A DNA stretch of 33,122 bases from Mangrovimonas sp. TPBH4 (GTDB taxonomy: Bacteria; Bacteroidota; Bacteroidia; Flavobacteriales; Flavobacteriaceae): positions 1-33,122 of the forward strand of contig NZ_LBIO01000012.1 in the NCBI RefSeq assembly GCF_001280505.1. Direction: 5' to 3'. The notes below the pieces were generated by a model. The model was not told the DNA's origin, searched no databases, and was given only the letters and a program-made list of their open reading frames with translations. Positions 18,862 through 27,919 of the stretch are shown piece after piece. The translations under genes and the position numbers were made by a program. Each line of letters begins with the position of its first letter. The stretch's first letter is position 1.

Positions 18862-20271
18862 TTAATAATATGATTGTAAGAAGTTATGGGTATTTTTAAA
18901 GAAGAATCTAGATGAAATTTCTTCGGGAGTTATTGTTCTGTTTTCATTCAAGGTTAGAGGATTTGTACTTTTTAAATATTCGGATGCTTTTTTCAGTAAT
19001 TCTTGATGTATGGAGTAAAAATATTCAGCTGTCCAAATTCCTGGTAAAGGGTTTATTGTGCCATCATAATCACTGCCTATACATGCTGTTCCCCATGCAA
19101 ACAATTTTTTTTTGTCCAGAATTTCAGCTATATACTTTAATTGTTGCCAAATGACTTCCGCTGCCAAGTGAGCATTTTCTTCACGCCATAATGAATTAAG
19201 TGTTTTTTTTACAAATTTGGGATTAGCAATTCTGCGAGTATCAAATTGAATAGCAAAAAGACCGTTTGATTTTCCAATGAGTTCTATTTCTTCATCAAAA
19301 AAATTGATGTCAGAATGATAGAAATAATCTGAGTTGCTATTCCTTGTTTTTTGTTTTATGGATAGCCCATTTACGGCTCCGTGACTTACGATTGTTGGAG
19401 GGATATTCTCTGAATAATCATGTTCCAAAATTTTGAAATATTCTTTTCTTGATTGCAAACTCATGTGTTTGATATCTATGTAAATTGGTTTGCCATTTTG
19501 GAAGGAAAGTAATTCATGCAATACTTTAATTCCAATTTTAGTGAAACCTGAATGCATTCCCTTATTTTGATTTACAAAATATTTTATTGGTTCCAGGCTT
19601 TCGGCATGCCCACATAAATCATTGTTGAAATTATGGGCAAATGTTATATAAAAAGGAGGATGTTCCCATTTTTTGATCTTTCTAATATTTTTGATAACCT
19701 CAAGTTCTGAGGTGGCTTTTCCATATTCAGAAAGACCAGTATTAAATACATGTGCACCTTCGATACTTAAAATGACTGCTATTTCATTGTTGTTTAAAAG
19801 TGACTTGTTCAATGCGTTTTGGTCTGAAATTAAACTCCAACGATATTCATGATCGTTAATTTTGAATGATTTTTGACTGTTTTTTAGAAAATTGTATTCC
19901 ATTTCCAAATCAGTGAAATAGTCCGTGTGTTGTTGTAAATGTCTGATTCTATGAAATCCAATATCAGTAACAAAATGCCCTAACCAAGCCGAAAAGGGGC
20001 CGCGCCCTGCTGCGTTTATGAAAAAACCTTTCTCAAAAGGATATAATGAAGCAAAGATAATTTTAGCATTTCCTTTACTAAGCGTAGTGAAATCTACTTG
20101 AGAAAATTTGGTTACTCCAAGAGTTATGTTTAATAGTTTGGTGAAAAAGTTTGGCGGATTATAGTACCAGACATTTTGTTTTTTTGTTGAGTTTCCTTTG
20201 TTAAATGAGTGGCCAAACGTTTTTAGATTTGGATGGCAATGTAGATCCGAAAATTGAAATTTAGAACTCAT
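18862..20271 (-). CDS. Peptidase M19 (membrane dipeptidase)-like metallohydrolase, atypical
   Basis: A 469-residue protein with the layout of M19 binuclear zinc dipeptidases. Seen in order: DLHCHP at residues 9-14, ILSIEGAHVF with the bridging glutamate, IDIKHMS, IVSHGAVNG and CIGSDYDGTINPLPG. In characterised M19 enzymes the first metal motif is HxD (as in GHNDLP); here it is H11-C-H13, so the aspartate is replaced by histidine. No signal peptide is evident, although family members are often exported. It lies 11 bases behind the desaturase gene, and the two look like one operon. The pair is more AT-rich than the flanking ars genes. The true substrate is unknown; hydrolysis of a lipid-linked or modified dipeptide is a guess from the neighbour. 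Confidence 0.8.
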   Translation of the reverse strand: MSSKFQFSDLHCHPNLKTFGHSFNKGNSTKKQNVWYYNPPNFFTKLLNITLGVTKFSQVDFTTLSKGNAKIIFASLYPFEKGFFINAAGRGPFSAWLGHFVTDIGFHRIRHLQQHTDYFTDLEMEYNFLKNSQKSFKINDHEYRWSLISDQNALNKSLLNNNEIAVILSIEGAHVFNTGLSEYGKATSELEVIKNIRKIKKWEHPPFYITFAHNFNNDLCGHAESLEPIKYFVNQNKGMHSGFTKIGIKVLHELLSFQNGKPIYIDIKHMSLQSRKEYFKILEHDYSENIPPTIVSHGAVNGLSIKQKTRNSNSDYFYHSDINFFDEEIELIGKSNGLFAIQFDTRRIANPKFVKKTLNSLWREENAHLAAEVIWQQLKYIAEILDKKKLFAWGTACIGSDYDGTINPLPGIWTAEYFYSIHQELLKKASEYLKSTNPLTLNENRTITPEEISSRFFFKNTHNFLQSYY

Positions 20272-20282
20272 AGTATAATATA

Positions 20283-21374
20283 TTATAAATCCATTTCGTG
20301 AAATGATAAAGCATTTTTACAAATGAGTTCATAGTGTTTTTTTAATGCTAAACTGAGCGGATATGATTTATATGGCAAATTGTTTTTTTTACAAAAGGAC
20401 TTTAATAAAGAGGTGACTTCGGGTGTATAAACAGAGCTAATGTGTGGGAAAATATGATGAACAACATGAAAGTTAAAGTTTCCCATAAAGTTGCGAGTGA
20501 ACCAATTTGAATTGTCAATGTCATTTGTAGTTATAAGTTGGTGACGGAACCATGAAGTATTGATTTTCCCTTTTGAATTAGTTTGAGGAAATTCATTGGA
20601 GACATTTATATGGGGAGTTAAAAGAACAATCATAGCTAAAATACTTCCAGAAATGGTGAGACAAAGCAGTCCTCCTAGGGCTTGGAGTATATGTGTTTTG
20701 GCAAATGCAAATGGAATAATTACAAGGGTGAAAATGTACAGGAATTTGAAAAGGAACAACTTGAAATATTCTATCGTTGGAATTTTTAGTATCTTCTTGA
20801 TAATTCTTTTTTTTGAAAAAAAATCACGGAAATCACGAATAAATAACCAATTAAGCATGAATAAGGGATATAATAAAAAAATATATCGGTGTTGATATTT
20901 TGTAATGCTCTTATTTTCTTCACTAGGAAAAATTGAAATAGGCCCCTTTTGTTCAATATCGGCATCCCAACCGTTAACGTTTGGATATTGATGATGTAGG
21001 TTAAGGTGTCTTTTTTGCCATATGTAACTGTTTGCGCCAAGAAGATCAAATAGATTAAGGGCTATTTTGTTATGAAAGGACTTACTGAAAATATTATTGT
21101 GGGTAAGTTCGTGTATTAACTCGCAAAAAATTACAACAACCATTAAACCCATTATAGAAAAACAAAGGAAATAGACTCCAATATTATTTGAGTTGTATAA
21201 TGCAATTAAATAAAGCCCAAAATATATTAATGGGTAGACGAATAATTTGATTTTAAGTTGGTGTATTCGTGATTGTGGAAGGGACTTAATCATTTCATAT
21301 GTTAATCTTTTTAATTCTAGGAATAACATTTTGTCCCTTTCAGTATTAATGTATTTTGGCCTTGATTTGATCAT
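20283..21374 (-). CDS. Membrane fatty acid desaturase/hydroxylase-type di-iron protein
   Basis: A 363-residue integral membrane protein of the fatty acid desaturase family. The three iron-binding histidine boxes are present: HELTH (88-92), HLNLHH in the segment before QYPNVNGWDADIE, and HVVHH near the C terminus (FHVVHHIFPH). Hydrophobic helices lie at about 45-60, 65-85 and 200-250. Such enzymes use O2 and a reduced donor to desaturate or hydroxylate acyl chains in the inner membrane. Substrate and position of attack cannot be read from the sequence. It is the first gene of a two-gene unit with the M19-like protein. About 180 gene-free bases separate it from the metallophosphoesterase upstream. 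Confidence 0.9.
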   Translation of the reverse strand: MIKSRPKYINTERDKMLFLELKRLTYEMIKSLPQSRIHQLKIKLFVYPLIYFGLYLIALYNSNNIGVYFLCFSIMGLMVVVIFCELIHELTHNNIFSKSFHNKIALNLFDLLGANSYIWQKRHLNLHHQYPNVNGWDADIEQKGPISIFPSEENKSITKYQHRYIFLLYPLFMLNWLFIRDFRDFFSKKRIIKKILKIPTIEYFKLFLFKFLYIFTLVIIPFAFAKTHILQALGGLLCLTISGSILAMIVLLTPHINVSNEFPQTNSKGKINTSWFRHQLITTNDIDNSNWFTRNFMGNFNFHVVHHIFPHISSVYTPEVTSLLKSFCKKNNLPYKSYPLSLALKKHYELICKNALSFHEMDL

Positions 21375-21555
21375 TGTTACTTTACATCCAATTGGATGTG
21401 ATTGGTTAATGAAAGGAAATACTAAGATAAGGAAATTTTGTTTTCAACAATTTAAATACGTGATATTCAGTTGATTGATGCTGGTTGTAAATGTTTGAAA
21501 GAATAGTTCTTAGAAGTTTGTTTGAAAATGTATTCACCCTATAAGGCTTGTGTTA

Positions 21556-22773
21556 TTATTTATTTTGTAATTCAAACCAAGTAATCTCCGGGCGCATGCC
21601 CAACCTACCAGGGAATCCCAGCCAGCCCAAGCCTTTGTTGACATATAAAAATTGTTCATGGTGCATGTACAGACCTTCCCAATGTTTGTACTTGTATTTT
21701 ATGGGGCTCCATGTTTTGTTTTTGTAATTGACCCCAAATTGCATGCCGTGGGTGTGCCCAGATAGGGTTAGTGCAATATCGGTTTTGTCAAGGACCTCTT
21801 CGCTCCAATGGGTGGGGTTGTGCGATAATAGAATTTTAAAAGGAATATGCTCAGTGTTTATTAGGGCCTTTTTTAGGTCGCCATATTGTTTAAAGGGGGG
21901 AGTTCCCCAATTTTGCACTCCAATAAAGACAATATTTTCGTTATTGACTTCTAAAGTTTCAGAGCTATCCATGAGCAATGTAAAGTCTATTTTTTTGAAA
22001 AAATCCTTTATGTCATTAAAATTTTCCTTTTTGTCCTTTTCATGATCCCATTTGGAGTAATCCCCATAATCATGATTGCCTAATACCGCATATTTTCCTT
22101 TGGTAGCCTTTAGTTTATTTAGCACTTTATCCCAGCCTATTAGTTCCCATGCATAGTTGTTGACCAGGTCTCCCGTAAAAACAATGACATCTGGGTGGAG
22201 GTCGTTGATGAGCTTTACAGCTTTTTCGAGGATGTCATATTTATAGTTGAAGCTGCCAATGTGCAAATCGGATATTTGGACGATTTTCAAGCCATGAAAG
22301 CTTTCGGGAAGGTTCTTGAAATTCAATTTATGGTGAATGATCTTAAAGCGGTATACCGCTTTGAAAATTCCGTAGAGAATCACTGCAAAAGGGAGCACTC
22401 CAGACAGTAAGCCTACAATAGGAATGATGACTGCCGACTCGGTTTCCGAAAAAGCTTGATTCGCATAAAACAAAATTGAGATAACAATTACAAAGACAAT
22501 TTTAGGGATGAACGATGACACGGTTAGTCCGTACAAGGAAGAAATGAGTAATTGCTTTCTCCTTGGGTTGATATCGTCGAGGATAACTTTTAAGATGATA
22601 ATGCCAACCACTAGACCAATGGTGAAAGTCCAAAACAAAATGTTTATTGCAATTCTTAAAGTAGAAGAACTAAAAAGTTTGGTAATGGATTGGAGCCAAT
22701 GAAAGGCCATTGCATCCACAATCAAGATCGCTAAGCAAAGTAGTAATATGGAAAACAATGAATAGCTTTTCAT
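21556..22773 (-). CDS. Membrane-anchored calcineurin-type metallophosphoesterase
   Basis: A 405-residue phosphoesterase. About four N-terminal hydrophobic helices (to roughly residue 140) are followed by a soluble metallophosphatase domain carrying the full metal set: VQISDLHIGSF, VFTGDLVNN, VLGNHDYGD, ILLSHNPTHW and LSGHTHGMQFG. The arrangement is that of YkuE/YaeI-type enzymes. Seven bases separate it from the CDP-alcohol phosphatidyltransferase gene upstream, so the two are surely co-transcribed. A role in dephosphorylating a phospholipid precursor made by that partner is an attractive inference, not shown. The substrate could also be a lipid A precursor, as in LpxH/LpxG enzymes. Confidence 0.9.
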   Translation of the reverse strand: MKSYSLFSILLLCLAILIVDAMAFHWLQSITKLFSSSTLRIAINILFWTFTIGLVVGIIILKVILDDINPRRKQLLISSLYGLTVSSFIPKIVFVIVISILFYANQAFSETESAVIIPIVGLLSGVLPFAVILYGIFKAVYRFKIIHHKLNFKNLPESFHGLKIVQISDLHIGSFNYKYDILEKAVKLINDLHPDVIVFTGDLVNNYAWELIGWDKVLNKLKATKGKYAVLGNHDYGDYSKWDHEKDKKENFNDIKDFFKKIDFTLLMDSSETLEVNNENIVFIGVQNWGTPPFKQYGDLKKALINTEHIPFKILLSHNPTHWSEEVLDKTDIALTLSGHTHGMQFGVNYKNKTWSPIKYKYKHWEGLYMHHEQFLYVNKGLGWLGFPGRLGMRPEITWFELQNK

Positions 22774-22780
22774 GATCGTT

Positions 22781-23371
22781 CTATTGTTTGTTTTCCAATC
22801 GGCGCTTGTCCCTCAAGGCCCAATAAATTCCTTTAACATCCGAGGCCCATGTATCGTACATAAAAATAAGTGTTATTTCTTCCACGGTTTCCAGGATGCC
22901 AATAATCAACATGATGTAAAAAAGGGGATACTCTGGACTAAAAAATAGGGACCATAGAATAAATACGCTCTGTACTACGGCCGATAGTTTTGCCAAATAA
23001 GTATGAAAGGCAGTGGCCTTACCGTATTTGTAGTAGGCTATAAACATTTGAAGAACAAAGGGGAGAAATGCAATTAAAATTAGGGTTAGGTTGGTTTTTA
23101 TAAAATCGGATTCAAAATTTAAAAGGCCTATTAAGCCCATAATCAGGGTGATTTGATCTCCAACAGAGTCTAATTGGGAGCCTCTTGGGCTGGTGATTTT
23201 TAGTTTTCTGGCCAGTTGGCCGTCAATGGCATCTGTAAGGTAGCTAACAAGTAAAAAACAAGAAAAAGCGAATCTTAAATCCAGCCAAATCAAAACCAAA
23301 AGCAAAGGAGAAATGATAATCCTGTAGAATGAAAACCAATCGGCAATATTGAAATTTTTAAACGTAAACAT
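22781..23371 (-). CDS. CDP-alcohol phosphatidyltransferase
   Basis: A 196-residue inner-membrane enzyme that moves a phosphatidyl group from CDP-diacylglycerol to an alcohol acceptor. The CAP motif is complete: D47-xx-D50-G51-xx-A54-R55-x8-G64-x3-D68-x3-D72, within DAIDGQLARKLK. Five to six hydrophobic helices are visible. The family includes PgsA, phosphatidylserine synthase and phosphatidylinositol-phosphate synthase; the acceptor here cannot be told from the motif alone. It is the first gene of a two-gene unit with the metallophosphoesterase. Confidence 0.9.
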   Translation of the reverse strand: MFTFKNFNIADWFSFYRIIISPLLLVLIWLDLRFAFSCFLLVSYLTDAIDGQLARKLKITSPRGSQLDSVGDQITLIMGLIGLLNFESDFIKTNLTLILIAFLPFVLQMFIAYYKYGKATAFHTYLAKLSAVVQSVFILWSLFFSPEYPLFYIMLIIGILETVEEITLIFMYDTWASDVKGIYWALRDKRRLENKQ

Positions 23372-23551
23372 GTATCGTGTTAACCTATTGCATCTAGGCA
23401 GGATTTAATTTAAAAAGAAATACGTTGCATTGCAAATGTTCTTGTTGCCTGAATAGGAATAAAGGTACGCTTGCCCAATAAATTTTACTATGATATTTCT
23501 CAGACTTTTAGAATGTAAAGGACCAAAAAAAGTGGAAAATAGAGCTTTATA

Positions 23552-23565
23552 TTGATAATTATCAT
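23552..23565. promoter_or_regulatory. FNR/Anr-like palindrome upstream of the stress-protein genes
   Basis: TTGATAATTATCAT fits TTGAT-N4-ATCAA with one mismatch at the last base. It lies 94 bases upstream of the 23659 start codon. Universal stress proteins are FNR/Anr targets in several bacteria, which fits the downstream gene. A Fur-like reading (repeated GATAAT-type hexamers) is the alternative. Confidence 0.35.
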
Positions 23566-23658
23566 TTTATGTTAACGGGTTTATTTATAGCTTAGTACAG
23601 ATGATGTGTTGTGACCATAAAACTGGTTTTGACACGCAAACACAAAAACTAACATACC

Positions 23659-24045
23659 ATGGATGCTTCAGCTTTTTTAACTAAATTTTGGGGATGGTAT
23701 CTTATCATTTTCTTTTTTGTACTAAGTTTTAACCCAAAACGGATCCGACAAATATTTAAGGATTTAAGGAATGAAAAATTTTTGATTCTCACCGCTTTTA
23801 TTGCCATATTGGTGGGATTGCTTAATATTTTGTTTCATAATATTTGGGAAATGAACGAGAAATTGATTGTCACTTTAATTGGATGGATTTCTTTAGTTAT
23901 TGGCTTGTCTTTGTTCATTTTTCCAAAGCCAACGGTGGATTGGTTGGAGTTTATAAATATTAAACTCGTGCAGGTTTTCTACATACTTCTTTTTTTAATT
24001 GGGCTCTTTCTATTGAATTCAGCGTATCAAATAGTGCCAATTTAA
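23659..24045 (+). CDS. Small four-helix membrane protein of unknown function
   Basis: A 128-residue inner-membrane protein with four hydrophobic helices, at about residues 9-24, 42-62, 72-88 and 104-122. A short basic loop follows helix one (NPKRIRQIFKDLRNEK), which would place it in the cytoplasm. No catalytic or binding motif is recognised. It lies 62 bases upstream of the universal stress protein gene on the same strand and probably shares its promoter, so a role in stress or oxygen limitation is possible by association. Confidence 0.72.
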   Translation: MDASAFLTKFWGWYLIIFFFVLSFNPKRIRQIFKDLRNEKFLILTAFIAILVGLLNILFHNIWEMNEKLIVTLIGWISLVIGLSLFIFPKPTVDWLEFINIKLVQVFYILLFLIGLFLLNSAYQIVPI

Positions 24046-24107
24046 CTAGGAGTTGGACCCATGATAGGGAGTGTGTTTAGGATCATTGAGTTCTAAAATT
24101 TACGGCC

Positions 24108-24959
24108 ATGAAAAAAATACTTTTACCAACAGATTTTTCCAAAAACTCTTGGAATGCTATAAAATATGCTTTGCAATTATTCAAAAATGAAGAGTGTACT
24201 TTTTTCCTGTTGAATACCTATGCGCCAGCGGTATATCAGGTAGAATACCTTTTGGTAGTTCCCGAACCAGATGGAATGTTGGATAGCTATAAAGAAAATT
24301 CCCTGAAGCATTTGGAAAGCTTGAAGGAAAGGATGCAAACGGAATTCAACAATCCAAAGCATTCCATAGAAACCATATCCATATTTAACACCTTGGTTGA
24401 ACAGATTAATGAAGAGGTAAGGGATAAATCTATTGACTATGTTGTTATGGGAACTAAAGGGGCTACGGGTGCTAGGGAAATTCTTTTTGGATCCAATACC
24501 GTATTTGTTTTTAAAAAAGTTAAATGTCCCATTATTGCAGTTCCAGATACGTTTAATTATGAATCCCCACATGAGATTTTGTTTCCCACAGATTACCAAA
24601 TTGACTTTCAAGATGAGCATGTACAGCCCATTTTGGATCTTATTGCTAGTAATATTTCTAGGGTGAATATTTTACATGTGCTTAAGGAAAATGGCTTGAC
24701 AGAGTATCAAGAAAAGAATAAACAAAAATTAGAGACGTATTTTAAGCATTCGGCTTATGTGTTCCATAGTGTACAAAATGAAAGTGTACAGGAAGCCATT
24801 GCTAATTTTCAATTAAAGGTTAGGGTAAATTTATTGGTGATGATCAACAACAAGCACTCCTTTTTTGAAAACCTATTTTTTAAATCTACTATAAACCAAA
24901 TTGGTTTTCATTTGAACATTCCATTTTTTGTTATCCCTACCAAGCGGGGTAGAAAATAG
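24108..24959 (+). CDS. Universal stress protein with two Usp domains
   Basis: A 283-residue cytoplasmic protein. The first Usp domain starts KKILLPTDFSKNS and carries a nucleotide-binding signature of the G-x2-G-x9-G(S/T) type, GTKGATGAREILFGSNT, ending in VKCPIIAVPDTF. A second, degenerate domain follows (EILFPTDYQIDF to FFVIPTKRG), in which the glycine signature is lost and replaced by NNKHSFFENLFF. Tandem Usp proteins with one active and one degenerate half are common in Bacteroidota. They bind ATP and appear under growth arrest or oxygen limitation. The upstream FNR-like site fits that behaviour. Confidence 0.92.
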   Translation: MKKILLPTDFSKNSWNAIKYALQLFKNEECTFFLLNTYAPAVYQVEYLLVVPEPDGMLDSYKENSLKHLESLKERMQTEFNNPKHSIETISIFNTLVEQINEEVRDKSIDYVVMGTKGATGAREILFGSNTVFVFKKVKCPIIAVPDTFNYESPHEILFPTDYQIDFQDEHVQPILDLIASNISRVNILHVLKENGLTEYQEKNKQKLETYFKHSAYVFHSVQNESVQEAIANFQLKVRVNLLVMINNKHSFFENLFFKSTINQIGFHLNIPFFVIPTKRGRK

Positions 24960-25059
24960 AGAAGGGATGGCATTGGTTTACATCGATTTCAGTTAATTTT
25001 TAAAAATGAGACCTGAAGGATTGAAAAGATGTTTACATGTTTACATTGTGGATAAACCA

Positions 25060-25686
25060 TCAGTGTGTTTTTCTTCCAACGAACCTCACTACGGAACCTT
25101 TACCATTGTGATACAGCCCTTCGCTTAGTTCAATTTCTTTTTCTACCAATTCTAAGATCTCGTAATTTTCGAAATCAGATTTTATTTCATCGATTGAAAA
25201 TAGTAATTCTGTGGTTGGTGGCCCTCCAATTTTAGGATTTTTGGATCTGTATTCTAGATTGTTTTTACTGAAAGCCTCTAGTATAATATTCCCTCCCTTT
25301 TTTAATTTTTGGTCGAGCAGTTTATGGTATTCCGTTCTTATATTCAAGGGGAAATGGGCGTAAATAAGCGCGATGGCATCAAATTGGCCAGGATCAAACT
25401 TTAAATTAGGTAATTGGCCTACCCGATAATCGATAGATACGTTATGTTCTTTGGCGAGTTGCATTGCTTTTTTGTTGCCTTCAATACTTATGTCGAATGC
25501 AGAGACATTCCAACCAAGTGTTGCTGCATACACAGAATTTCTGCCTTCTCCTTCAGCCCCAAAAAGAATGGACCCGATTTTTAATTTTTGGATTTGTTCT
25601 TTTAGGAATTCATTGGGATTTTTACCGTAGGCATAGGCTTTTTCCTGATATCGGTCATTCCATCTTTTTAACCAATTGTCACTCAT
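25060..25686 (-). CDS. Class I SAM-dependent methyltransferase (TehB-like)
   Basis: A 208-residue cytoplasmic methyltransferase. The N terminus [20 protein letters not shown] is typical of the TehB/thiopurine-methyltransferase-like group. The SAM-binding motif I reads [20 protein letters not shown], followed by the acidic end of strand two (VSAFDIS), [12 protein letters not shown] as motif IV and [13 protein letters not shown]. TehB relatives methylate tellurite, selenite or thiol compounds, but the substrate here is not evident. It is a single gene with no close partner; the hydrolase upstream is 188 bases away. Confidence 0.85.
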   Translation of the reverse strand: MSDNWLKRWNDRYQEKAYAYGKNPNEFLKEQIQKLKIGSILFGAEGEGRNSVYAATLGWNVSAFDISIEGNKKAMQLAKEHNVSIDYRVGQLPNLKFDPGQFDAIALIYAHFPLNIRTEYHKLLDQKLKKGGNIILEAFSKNNLEYRSKNPKIGGPPTTELLFSIDEIKSDFENYEILELVEKEIELSEGLYHNGKGSVVRFVGRKTH

Positions 25687-25874
25687 TTTTGTATTTGTTT
25701 TTGTGTCACTTTTACAAACTCAGTATAGTCATGGAAACGAATTTACAATAAAAAAGAATGGTAATGTGTCAAGGGTGTATAGAAAACTTGGTAATATTAG
25801 ATTGTTTGAATTTCTCGTTGATGGATGACTTAATTTGTAGTGGATATTGTAAGCTATGCTAAAACTAGGAGGCA

Positions 25875-27035
25875 TTATTTAATGTGAATATCGAGGTACT
25901 TCATAACTGCTTTGTCACCTTGCAACAAGTTTGTTGGTTTAGGCATGTTTTTGAAAACTGTAAGTGCTTCTTCGGGTAATATGGTTATAAAATCTTCTAG
26001 GTAACCGTCATCGTAAGGGATGTTATTGCTGTCAAGTTCCAGATGATGAGAGAAGAAATTATACACGGCTGTACGCTTTGAGAAACCGTAATCGTGTTTT
26101 TCCATTGGTAAGTGAACATTTTCTACCTTATGTTCCGCATCATATAAAGCATATACTTTTTGGATGTAAGGATATTCAATTAAAGGGGTGTTACGTGTCC
26201 AATCATTCCCATCAGAAACCAATAGCATTGGTCTGGGAGCGCATAGTGCCGAAATCTCTACATTGTTGGTTTGGTGGTCATAGCCTTTGTGTATGGGCAT
26301 ACCACTTTCGCAAACACAACCCCCAAAAAAGTGTGCCGATACCTGAACCACAGGGGCAGATGCTTTTATTCTGTCATCAATGGCGGCTAAAATAAATGTT
26401 TGGGTGGCGCCTCCAGATCCTCCGGTCATTCCTATGCGTTCAGGATCTACATCGGGTCGAGACAATAAATAGTCTAGTACTCTTTTGCTGTTCCAGGTTT
26501 GGAGGAGCAATGCAATAGGGATATCATGATTTACTTCGTTACTTTCTCCGTACCCCACCATGTCATATGCAAATACTATGGCTCCCATACGTGCCAATGT
26601 AGCACAGCGCTTTTGAACATAATGAGTAAACCTTTTGTTTTTTAAATGACCGTGGGGACTTAAAATGGCGGCGTATGTTTTGTTTTTTTTTGTGGGTCTG
26701 TAAAGATTTCCTGTGATATAGAAACCAGGAAAGCTTTCTATGGCAATATTTTCTACAATATAGCCATCCATTTTTTTCTTATCCCTGATAATGGCATTAA
26801 AGGTTCCTGAAATTTTTGGCATTTGTTCCAATTGTAGGCCTTCAATAATGCCTTTTTTGATTCTATTGGCTCTTTCCTCCCAAGATGCCAAATCATGCCA
26901 TTGAGCAGCAAACTTTTTCATAATCAATGCGGCTTCATCTTCAGACCAATATTCTCCTTTGCACAACATTGTGTCTTGAGACCAGATTGAAATATAACTG
27001 AAAACAGTAAGCATAAGGCAGATATATCGTTTCAT
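25875..27035 (-). CDS. Secreted alpha/beta hydrolase, acetylxylan-esterase-like
   Basis: A 386-residue exported hydrolase with signal peptide MKRYICLMLTVFSYISIWSQ. The alpha/beta fold shows the oxyanion segment ILSPHGH, the nucleophile elbow MTGGSGGATQ (GxSxG), the acid in VSDGNDW and the catalytic histidine in MEKHDYGFS. A Cys pair (FGGCVCESG) follows the elbow. The protein resembles the large Bacteroidota family annotated as acetylxylan esterases or Abhydrolase_7. The true substrate is unknown, and a carbohydrate ester is the best guess. No glycan-degradation genes lie directly beside it; the GH95 gene is about 10 kb away. Confidence 0.82.
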   Translation of the reverse strand: MKRYICLMLTVFSYISIWSQDTMLCKGEYWSEDEAALIMKKFAAQWHDLASWEERANRIKKGIIEGLQLEQMPKISGTFNAIIRDKKKMDGYIVENIAIESFPGFYITGNLYRPTKKNKTYAAILSPHGHLKNKRFTHYVQKRCATLARMGAIVFAYDMVGYGESNEVNHDIPIALLLQTWNSKRVLDYLLSRPDVDPERIGMTGGSGGATQTFILAAIDDRIKASAPVVQVSAHFFGGCVCESGMPIHKGYDHQTNNVEISALCAPRPMLLVSDGNDWTRNTPLIEYPYIQKVYALYDAEHKVENVHLPMEKHDYGFSKRTAVYNFFSHHLELDSNNIPYDDGYLEDFITILPEEALTVFKNMPKPTNLLQGDKAVMKYLDIHIK

Positions 27036-27556
27036 AGCTTTGCTTTTAAGGTGGCAGTATGCCTTGATCGGAATGTTTGTGTTTAAGGTGCTTATTTAAA
27101 GATAGTTAAATAGGATTTGATATTGTGTATGGGAGAGGTTTTTCTTAAGAATAAAATTTGAAGTGAAGTTGGAGTGAGTGCATAGCACTGCCAATAACTT
27201 TATATAATTATTGTTGTTTAAAGTATGTGATTACGCTATTATAAAAAATAAAAGATTATTTGGAGTGGGGCGTTTGTGGGGAAATTAATTCAAAAACCCG
27301 TAAAAGTGGATAGAAAATGAATACCCTTTACACTACTTAAGCTTGAAATCTAATTAAATTTAGTATTACAACCAGAAAGAACAAAAGAGAGAATTAAGGT
27401 TAGTATCCACCCATTAACGCATGGTGGGCATGAATGGATATTGCCTTTGATTTTATGCCTTTGTTTTCAGTAATTTTACCAAATGATGTTTTAGCTTTTG
27501 TCTATAACTAATGGACAGTCTAATTTTTTTCCTACTCCAAAACAGGGCAACAAACT
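27036..27556. other. Intergenic region, no gene or clear element seen
   Basis: About 520 AT-rich bases upstream of the hydrolase and downstream of the VanZ-like gene. No ORF of protein-like composition, no convincing hairpin with a T-tract and no tRNA-like fold was found. A weak imperfect inverted repeat around 27400-27440 (TATCCACCCATT and AATGGATA) is the only structure seen. Confidence 0.5.
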
Positions 27557-27919
27557 TTAAATCGAGTGGCGCTTAGTTTTCATCATTATTTTACTGATTA
27601 CTATGGTCAGGATTCCACCGACTATTGAATAGATTATATCAAGAATATCTAATTGTCCATTACCATGATATTGATGAAATTCAAATAATATCGAGCCAAT
27701 CACAACGATAATTGCGGTATAAAAAACGTTGAATTTTGGGTTGATCAATAGAAGCAATGAAAACCCGGTTACGTATAAAAGACTAGGAGCGCTATTTGAA
27801 AAGCCAAAGTCCCTTAGATTATTTGCGTTGGCATAGGGGCGATACAGACTTTTGATGAGAAACCCAAGCATCACGAAAACTAAACCGATTATAAAATGGA
27901 GTCTCCTAGTTTTATTCAT
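27557..27919 (-). CDS. VanZ-like small membrane protein
   Basis: A 120-residue membrane protein with four hydrophobic helices (starting near residues 8, 43, 66 and 92). The C-terminal part, FEFHQYHGNGQLDILDIIYS then IVGG, matches the VanZ-family pattern E-x-x-Q...G...D-x-x-D-x-x-x-N/S-x-x-G. VanZ-like proteins are poorly characterised; the founder gives low-level teicoplanin resistance. I start it at ATG 27917-27919; an upstream TTG is in frame but weaker. The start overlaps the GyrI-like stop by eight bases (ATGAATAA), so it should be co-translated with that gene. Confidence 0.75.
   Translation of the reverse strand: MNKTRRLHFIIGLVFVMLGFLIKSLYRPYANANNLRDFGFSNSAPSLLYVTGFSLLLLINPKFNVFYTAIIVVIGSILFEFHQYHGNGQLDILDIIYSIVGGILTIVISKIMMKTKRHSI

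Noticed and set aside
24177..24620. 147-codon minus-strand ORF
   Set aside because: Antisense shadow of the universal stress protein gene, which has an intact nucleotide-binding signature.
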